In this document: one piece after another, positions 7,501 to 11,344 of the stretch
How the letters are laid out: each line of letters starts with the position of its first letter
Position numbering within the stretch: position 1 is the first letter of the stretch
Assembly: GCA_021811225.1 (NCBI GenBank)
Contig: JAJZPJ010000081.1
Coordinates: 1-11,344, forward strand
Direction: 5' to 3'
Origin: Pseudomonadota bacterium
GTDB taxonomy: Bacteria; Pseudomonadota; Gammaproteobacteria; Burkholderiales; Rhodocyclaceae
Length of the DNA stretch: 11,344 nucleotides
Translations under genes and position numbers: made by a program
The notes under the pieces: generated by a model
Told to the model about the DNA's origin: nothing
Seen by the model: only the letters and a program-made list of their open reading frames with translations
Databases searched by the model: none

Positions 7501-7751
7501 GAGCGCACGTCGCTCACCCCCGGCGTGCCGTTGATCGCGCTCTCCAACGGATAGGTCAGCAGGGATTCCACGTCCCTCGGCGCCATGCCCGGCGCCTCGG
7601 TCTGGATCACCACCTGGGGGGGCGCGAATTCCGGGAAGACGTCCACCGGCATCCGCTGCAAGGCATAGCCGCCCGCGATGAACAGGACCAGCGTGAGCAC
7701 GAGCACGATCAGACGGTTGTGCAGCGACCAGGCGATCAGGCGATTGAACAT
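4545..7751 (-). CDS. Heavy-metal efflux RND permease (CzcA/CusA family)
   Basis: 1068-aa inner-membrane proton-driven pump subunit of the HME-RND family. Both halves carry the expected layout: one N-terminal helix, a periplasmic porter region, then a helix block, repeated. The TM4 signature is GEVVDNGIITVEN (399-411) with the proton-relay Asp at D403. The second half has GIATRNGIILVTHYN (956-970), the TM10 counterpart. From memory of E. coli CusA, an ungapped comparison places A590, F640 and E688 at the three copper-binding Met positions (573, 623, 672), so the Cu/Ag methionine triad is missing. RMDEVQSGVR (685-694) looks more like divalent-cation HME pumps. GGAGG at 7760-7764 lies 8 nt before the ATG, and the adaptor gene ends 3 bp upstream. 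The family call is firm; the substrate is uncertain. Confidence 0.95.
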   Translation of the reverse strand: MFNRLIAWSLHNRLIVLVLTLVLFIAGGYALQRMPVDVFPEFAPPQVVIQTEAPGMAPRDVESLLTYPLESAINGTPGVSDVRSNTSVGLSTITVVFNANTDVYLDRQLVNERIQNVLGRLPAGTLPPVMLPVTSAVGWLIKYALTSDTLSPEKLRTLSDWEIRPRILALGGIASVVSIGGEVKQYQVRLDPNRMLAYGISAEEVRKALQKSNTNVPGAFLQRPGQELIVAGVGRISSLDDLKSTVITMRNGAPITIGNVADVAFGGEIKRGDGAFAMKPAVIGTISKAYGADTLTTTRKVETTLAEIKKQLPAGVQMNAKVFRQANFIEAAIHNLNVSLLEGALIVIVVLFVFLMNWRASLITFLSMPASFVGGILVMHAFGIGINSMTLGGLAIAIGEVVDNGIITVENVVRRLRLNRNAVRSSPPIEVVFDAVQEILNSVVYATLIVIMIFLPIFFLQGLAGRIFSPLGVAYIASVTASLVVAVTMVPALCYLLLVRNKEHEDAALHAMKSRELLADTTLAEGAPEQETRFVLWLKRHFLRLLNLALRQFWWVVGLSLVALASSLALLPYFGLSFLPEFREGNYIIAMTTLPGTSLQESMRLGTLVRRDLLKYPQVISIDQRAGRAELDEDAQPPDFSEFDVRLDYSKNPAMSADTLLAKIRQDLAGIPGAVFNVGQFIAHRMDEVQSGVRAQVAIKIFGSKLATLYQTGQEVQRLLHGIPGAVDINLEQQIRVPQVTIKIDRNKAARYGIAVGDIAQDIQLSLNGEVLSSVQEGSRSFDLYVRLAPAARDSVAAIRDLPVDAPGLSPDGRAKIPLREVADVTVQDEPYSINRESVQRLIVVSFNVQGRDLASVIRDTQSRIDARVKLPSGYHIEYGGQFESQRQANQTLLRFGALALLGAVILLYKVFGSFREALLVLFNLPLAMIGGIVALYLAGANLSVAAVIGFITLFGIATRNGIILVTHYNQLRKEGKPLQEVVVQGTLDRLVPVLMTAATAALGLIPLLWGSPVGKELEQPLAQVVLGGLVSSTFLNMIVVPTVYQRIERWREQRQHRHSTLSMEKAS

Positions 7752-7754
7752 GAT

Positions 7755-8705
7755 TTATTCCTCCGCCTTCATTTGCCCGCCGGTGAGCCACATGGTGTAG
7801 ATCTCGCGATTGCCCTGGGTCACCACCTCATCGCCCGGTACCAGACCGTCGGTGATTTCGCTGTACTCGTCGTCCTTGGCGCCGATGCCGATTTCCACCC
7901 GGTGGTACTTGTTCCCTTCGCGGACGAACACGAACTTCTCGCCGTTGGCTTCGATGACGGCGCTGTTGGGGATGGTCAGCGCCGCCTCGTTGCGCCGCAA
8001 GATGACGGCGGCGCGGGCGAACATGCCGGGCTTGAGCAGGCCCTGCGGATTGGCGAGCCGTATCCACGCCTTCACGGTGCGGCTCGATGGATCCAGATCG
8101 GGATCGACCAAGCTGATCCTGCCGGTGAACACCCGCTCCGGATAGCCGAGCGCGCGGACGCGGGCTTCCTGTCCCGGCCTGATCTTGCCGATATCATCTT
8201 CATAGACCCGCGCGACCACGAAAACCTGGGAACGGTCGCTGATATGGAACAGCACCGTGCTGGGGTCCACCGCCTGGCCGATAACTACGTTGCGCGCGTC
8301 GATCACGCCGCTCCTGGGGGCGGTGATGGTCACGCTGGGCGGCGGGTCGCCCACCAGCCGGGATTGCACCAAGGCCAGACGCTGACCGAGCCTGACCCTG
8401 TCTCCCAGATTCGCATAGAGCGCCTTGACCTGTCCATTGATGCGCGTGCTGACGTCGGCCTGGCGATCGGGCAGCAAGCGCACCTCGCCGTTCAGATTCA
8501 ATTCGGCAGACAGCGGGCGCAGGCGGGCGGGCGCCAACTGCAAGGCGATCGCCTGCTGCTGCGCAGCGCTCAATAGCACCGGACCGCGTGCCCCGGTGCC
8601 GACCTCGATCGCCCCCCCATGCGCAAAGGCCGAGGGCATCGCGCCGAGCGCAGCGAAGAGCGCCAGCAGCAGGCCGAGTAGTCGACCTTTCAGAACATTT
8701 CTCAT
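7755..8705 (-). CDS. RND periplasmic adaptor (membrane-fusion protein) lacking the alpha-helical hairpin
   Basis: 316-aa periplasmic adaptor of the CusB/CzcB family that would link the RND pump to the outer-membrane channel. Signal peptide 1-28 ends at SAFA before HGG. The first half-lipoyl motif is at about 83-115 (STRINGQVKALYANLGDRVR), the second at about 125-155 (TITAPRSGVIDARNVVIGQA), followed by a beta-barrel region (about 158-235) and a membrane-proximal domain. The two lipoyl halves are joined by only a short segment, LVGDPPPS (117-124), where a typical adaptor has a long coiled-coil hairpin, so the protein is much shorter than CusB (about 400 aa). AAAGGA lies just upstream of the ATG. 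It sits 29 bp after the outer-membrane factor gene and 3 bp before the pump gene, in one operon. Confidence 0.93.
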   Translation of the reverse strand: MRNVLKGRLLGLLLALFAALGAMPSAFAHGGAIEVGTGARGPVLLSAAQQQAIALQLAPARLRPLSAELNLNGEVRLLPDRQADVSTRINGQVKALYANLGDRVRLGQRLALVQSRLVGDPPPSVTITAPRSGVIDARNVVIGQAVDPSTVLFHISDRSQVFVVARVYEDDIGKIRPGQEARVRALGYPERVFTGRISLVDPDLDPSSRTVKAWIRLANPQGLLKPGMFARAAVILRRNEAALTIPNSAVIEANGEKFVFVREGNKYHRVEIGIGAKDDEYSEITDGLVPGDEVVTQGNREIYTMWLTGGQMKAEE

Positions 8706-8734
8706 GGCATTCCTTTCACAAGTTTTTGGCTGGG

Positions 8735-10018
8735 CTATTTGGCGAGATTGCCCGTCGCGCTGCGCAATCTCGCCAGTGCCTGCAGGTATTGGTCGAGGGT
8801 GTTCAGATAGGCGATATTCAACTCGCCCTGTTGGCGCTGTATCCGCACCACGTCACCGACCGGAACGAGTCCCTGATCGTATCCCTGCTGGGCAAGACGC
8901 ACGTTGCGCGCGCTGACCCCCAGCATATTGCGGCGGTATTCCGAGAGCGCCTGCTGCAATCGTTCCGTTTCTGCGTAATCGCTAGCCACCTCGTTGCCGA
9001 TACTGAGCTTCAGCGCTTCGATACGTGCGTCGGCCTGTGCTCCAGCAGCGGCTGCTGCAGCGATATTCCCCTGATTCCGATTGCGCCAGGGCAAGGGAAT
9101 CGACAGGCTCAGCCCGATGACGCGACTGCTATTCTGGGGCGGCCCCCCGTCGATGACCTGCCGGCCTTGCTCCAGCCCGACGCCCACGGTCCAGTCTTCC
9201 CAGCGCTGCGCCCGCGCCAATGCCTGGTTGGCCTGGGCGCGGTCGGCGTTGAGCAACGCGAAGCGCAGGTCGGGCCGTGATGACAACGCCTGGCGTTGCA
9301 GTTCCGCCAAACTCGGTAGCGATTCGTCGGTCGGCAGGGTCTCATCGAGTTCCAGGTCTTGCGTTGCCGATCTGCCGAGCAACTGCTTCATCCGGGCCAT
9401 TTGGCGTATCCGCTGGCTCAGCAACAGCGTGCGCTCCTGGCTCAGGCGCTGCAGTTCGAGTTGGGCGGTATTGACGTCGAGCTCTGAGACTTCCGCCGCT
9501 TTGTAGCGCTCGCGGGTGCCCAGCACCAGCGCCTGCTCGATAGCGATCAAACGCTCGCGTAACGAGATCTGCCGATCGAGCGTCAATAGTCGATAGAACT
9601 CGGACCTCACCTCGCCCGCCAGTTTGAGCTCGGCCTGCTTGATCTCGGCCAGCGCCAAGGCCACATCCACGCGGGCGACCGTCTTTTGATGGGCGAGACG
9701 GCCTGCGATGGAGAACTGCTGGCTGACGTCGATGCTGCCGGAATACTCCCCCTCGTTCCTGAAGAGGAGATCGCTTTTTGCGCCGATATCCAGCCGCGGA
9801 TTGGGCGGCAGCCCCGCCTGCAGCAAACGTGCGCGCGCTTCTTCGACGCTATAACGCGCGGCTTGCAGATCCTTGTTGCTCTGAACGGAGATAGCGATGG
9901 CTTGCGCCAAGCTCAGGCCTGCGGCGTTGGCGCTCTGTTGGTAGCCGCCCAGCAGGGCGCTGGCGGCAAGGAGCATGGAGAGGCGCCGCGCCCCCCGGGT
10001 GATCCAAGGTGACGACAT
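8735..10018 (-). CDS. Outer-membrane efflux channel (TolC/CzcC-like OMF)
   Basis: 427-aa outer-membrane factor. The N-terminus has an Arg-containing n-region, a hydrophobic core (SMLLAASALLGG) and a likely signal-peptidase I site near SANAA (29-33). No lipobox Cys is present, so it is probably not a lipoprotein like CusC. Two OEP repeats are visible: about 36-215, with LSLAQAIAISVQSNKDLQAA at the start and a long coiled helix 150-215, and about 235-425, beginning SLAELQRQALSSRPDL, with PLPWRNRNQGNI (309-320) and GYDQGLVPVGDVVRIQRQ (379-396), the latter typical of CzcC-type proteins. It is the first gene of the C-B-A triad. Its ribosome site is weak. It would form the trimeric exit duct for the RND system. 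Confidence 0.92.
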   Translation of the reverse strand: MSSPWITRGARRLSMLLAASALLGGYQQSANAAGLSLAQAIAISVQSNKDLQAARYSVEEARARLLQAGLPPNPRLDIGAKSDLLFRNEGEYSGSIDVSQQFSIAGRLAHQKTVARVDVALALAEIKQAELKLAGEVRSEFYRLLTLDRQISLRERLIAIEQALVLGTRERYKAAEVSELDVNTAQLELQRLSQERTLLLSQRIRQMARMKQLLGRSATQDLELDETLPTDESLPSLAELQRQALSSRPDLRFALLNADRAQANQALARAQRWEDWTVGVGLEQGRQVIDGGPPQNSSRVIGLSLSIPLPWRNRNQGNIAAAAAAGAQADARIEALKLSIGNEVASDYAETERLQQALSEYRRNMLGVSARNVRLAQQGYDQGLVPVGDVVRIQRQQGELNIAYLNTLDQYLQALARLRSATGNLAK

Positions 10019-10128
10019 AGAAGGTGTTCCCGAAATGATTTCTGTACGACAGGACGATGGCCGCCTTGGGCGAACAGCTTTAAAACACCAAGGACGCAGC
10101 CACCCCGATCTTTAGATAGGGCGGCGCT

Positions 10129-10563
10129 TCAGCGGGGCGGGGCGTTGGGCCAGAGGGCGTTGGTCGCCAGCAGGGGGGAGGGTTTGCCCGGAGGATCCGT
10201 GCAGAAAAAGCGAAGCTTGGCGGCGACCAGCAGAGCGCTCAGGACCACCAGGAAGTAGGGGGGCAACACGACCATCAGGCTTTGCCGCGGCGCCTCGATC
10301 TTGCCCATTCTGAAAAATGTGGGCAGATTTTGCAGCAGGGTGCAGCAGGCATCCGTGTCCTGAGCGCTGCTGCCATGCCCGGAAGAACCGCTCTGTGCGT
10401 GTGCTAAAGGGGTGTTCCCAGCCGGGTCTGCCGGCGTTTGGGAGAAGTCGTTGTAAGAACAAACCAGCAGGGTAAATAGCCAAGTTGCCAGGAGTATGCG
10501 CGCAACGCCGCGTGGGCTGATGCCCCTGCGCTGCGGATAGAACTCTGGCGACTTATCAATCAT
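10129..10563 (-). CDS. Small Cys-containing predicted membrane protein at the head of the efflux operon (possibly CzcI-like)
   Basis: 144-aa protein. A basic N-terminus (QRRGISPRGVAR) precedes a hydrophobic helix at about 21-36 ending in C35. A polar loop rich in Ser, Gly, His and Asp follows (about 38-72), then an adjacent Cys pair in DACCTLLQNLPTFF (C73, C74). A second helix spans about 96-116 with C121 just after it. If the N-terminus is inside, the His/Cys loop would face the periplasm. It precedes the outer-membrane factor gene by 110 bp. This position resembles czcI, the small gene upstream of czcCBA in Cupriavidus, and DUF2946-type proteins, but I see no decisive motif. The ribosome site is weak. 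A metal-sensing or assembly role is inference. Confidence 0.6.
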   Translation of the reverse strand: MIDKSPEFYPQRRGISPRGVARILLATWLFTLLVCSYNDFSQTPADPAGNTPLAHAQSGSSGHGSSAQDTDACCTLLQNLPTFFRMGKIEAPRQSLMVVLPPYFLVVLSALLVAAKLRFFCTDPPGKPSPLLATNALWPNAPPR

Positions 10564-10604
10564 TCGTGGCAGTCTTTTGGGATACGCTAGGGGACTGAAT
10601 CTTG

Positions 10605-10610
10605 ATTATA
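10605..10610 (-). promoter_or_regulatory. Candidate sigma-70 -10 box of the efflux operon
   Basis: A consensus TATAAT on the minus strand would place the transcription start near 10598, about 35 nt before the ATG of the 144-aa gene. The hexamer 17 bp upstream (ACGTGA) is a poor -35 box, which fits a promoter needing an activator. It lies in the longest AT-rich stretch ahead of the operon. Confidence 0.5.
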
Positions 10611-10645
10611 TGCCAATTATTCGGATCTCACGTGTTGCGAGTTCA

Positions 10646-10670
10646 GGAAATGTCAGTAGGCACATTTTCC
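10646..10670. promoter_or_regulatory. Inverted repeat GGAAATGT/ACATTTTCC, possible operator
   Basis: GGAAATGT (10646-10653) and ACATTTTCC (10662-10670) are reverse complements except for one extra base, separated by 8 bp. The centre is near -60 relative to the inferred start, a usual place for an activator dimer. No T-run follows on either strand, so it is unlikely to be a terminator. Confidence 0.4.
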
Positions 10671-10702
10671 GGTATCGCGACTAACGGGAAGCTGACTCGC
10701 GG

Positions 10703-10718
10703 ATTACATTTCGGTAAT
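10703..10718. promoter_or_regulatory. Perfect palindrome ATTAC-N6-GTAAT, possible response-regulator box
   Basis: ATTAC (10703-10707), spacer ATTTCG, GTAAT (10714-10718). The form resembles the short TTAC/GTAA inverted repeats bound by heavy-metal response regulators such as CopR and CzcR, as I recall them. It lies about 112 bp upstream of the inferred start, further than usual, so the assignment is tentative. Confidence 0.38.
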
Positions 10719-10740
10719 TTTCGCGGCCCGTTCTCGCCGT

Positions 10741-11069
10741 GAAGCGCAGCAGTTGTTGCGGCGCCTCCAGGAATTCGTGACGCTCCGGCTGGCGCCGGAT
10801 TGCCGCTATGATCGCCGTCCCGATATCGCCGTCACCGGCGCCGCCTCACAGCAGAGGCGGCAATTCAAGACGATCCTCCTGGCCGTGGCAGAGATGCAGC
10901 GTGCCATCGACCGCCATCCGGATGCGATTGCAAGTCGTAGCGCTTCCGACGCCATCTGCGCTTCTGGGCCGGCCCCAGTTTGCCGGCCCCCTGCGAACTG
11001 CAGCGCAATGTCGGGGCACAACGCAGTGCGGTAGCGAGTCGCTCACCTCGCGACGATAGCGTCGTCCGT
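10741..11069. other. Stretch of 329 bp without a recognised gene
   Basis: Both strands have open frames. The plus-strand frame continues upstream to a TGA at 10693 and reads REAQQLLRRLQEFVTLRLAP, then QRRQFKTILLAVAEMQRAID, with helix-like composition and GC-rich third positions through about 10935. After that it becomes low-complexity. It has no ATG start or clear ribosome site; only TTG codons at 10753 and 10756 are available. It may be a gene remnant or chance. No RNA gene or terminator is evident. Confidence 0.3.
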
Positions 11070-11344
11070 CTATTTCACCGCTGGGGGTGGGGTGTGCCGC
11101 TCCGCATCAGCTCGATGACTCGTTGCTACGTGGGTGAGGGCCGCGACGACGAATACTCCGGCCATCAGCACCGCAAACGCCCGGGCGCGAATATTCTCCT
11201 GCGACTGATACTCGTAGGCCATCGCCAGGGCCGCGACCCAGGCTACCCCGAAGGCAAGTCCGCCGAGCACGTCCGACAGCCAGTGTGCACCGAGATACAA
11301 GCGGGAGAGGCCAATCAGCGCAATCAGTAAAACAGTCACCGCGG
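11070..11344 (-). CDS. PAP2-family membrane phosphatase, C-terminal part (5' partial)
   Basis: The frame is open to the window edge and ends at TAG 11072-11070, giving about 91 residues. SRLYLGAHWLSDVLGG is the third PAP2 signature motif (SRxYLGxHxxxD), with the catalytic His and the following Asp. The next residues form membrane helices (LAFGVAWVAALAMAY and AFAVLMAGVFVVAALTHV) and a short polar tail. PAP2 proteins dephosphorylate lipid phosphates such as undecaprenyl pyrophosphate or phosphatidic acid at the membrane. The helix-rich tail recalls DedA-PAP2 fusion proteins, but the N-terminal part is outside the window. It is on the same strand as the metal operon, upstream of its promoter region, and is probably a separate unit. 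Confidence 0.85.
   Translation of the reverse strand, partial: AVTVLLIALIGLSRLYLGAHWLSDVLGGLAFGVAWVAALAMAYEYQSQENIRARAFAVLMAGVFVVAALTHVATSHRADAERHTPPPAVK

Noticed and set aside
10064..10093. Inverted repeat CCTTGG/CCAAGG between the leader gene and the OMF gene
   Set aside because: Arms are only 6 bp with an 18-bp loop and no following T-run; too weak to call a terminator or operator.
10112..10483. Alternative 123-codon minus-strand frame over the leader gene
   Set aside because: It lacks membrane helices or motifs. The overlapping 144-codon frame has two clear hydrophobic helices and sits closer to the promoter.
10846..11046. Minus-strand peptide ending DGTLHLCHGQEDRLELPPLL, reminiscent of transposase C-termini
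   Set aside because: The resemblance is vague, the upstream part is low-complexity, and no terminal inverted repeats or target duplication were seen.

Overview
The window is high-GC bacterial DNA, probably from a beta- or gammaproteobacterium. This is inferred from the NtrC-type regulator tail, the tripartite Gram-negative RND efflux genes with an outer-membrane channel, and the PAP2 phosphatase. Almost the whole window is one minus-strand heavy-metal efflux cluster reading right to left from about 10.6 kb down to 0.37 kb.

Layout in coordinate order. 3-98 (+) is the Fis-type helix-turn-helix end of a sigma-54 response regulator. 99-370 is a convergent gap with a perfect 20-bp tandem duplication and a possible 33-codon ORF. 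371-619 (-) is a Met/Gly-rich SHOCT-domain membrane protein. 671-3031 (-) is a Cu(I)-type P1B ATPase with YHS and heavy-metal-binding N-terminal domains. 3140-3883 (-) is a CcdA-like thiol-redox membrane protein. 3880-4068 (-) is a small unknown ORF overlapping ccdA by ATGA. 4132-4548 (-) is a secreted helical His-containing protein of unknown family overlapping the RND gene by ATGA. 4545-7751 (-) is the RND pump, 7755-8705 (-) a hairpin-less membrane-fusion protein and 8735-10018 (-) the outer-membrane factor. 10129-10563 (-) is a small Cys-containing membrane protein that may be CzcI-like. 10564-10740 holds a TATAAT promoter candidate and two inverted repeats. 10741-11069 has no recognised gene. 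11070-11344 (-) is the C-terminal part of a PAP2 phosphatase cut by the window edge.

Inferred logic: the P-type ATPase would move Cu(I) from cytoplasm to periplasm. The RND/MFP/OMF complex would carry periplasmic metal across the outer membrane. CcdA, the secreted helical protein and the small ORFs would be periplasmic or membrane accessories. The metal of the RND pump is not settled: its TM4 motif and the loss of the CusA methionine triad argue against simple Cu/Ag export, although it shares a transcription unit with a Cu(I) ATPase. No dedicated metal regulator lies in the window. The least described parts are the secreted helical protein, the 62-codon ORF coupled to ccdA, the 144-aa leader protein and the hairpin-less adaptor.
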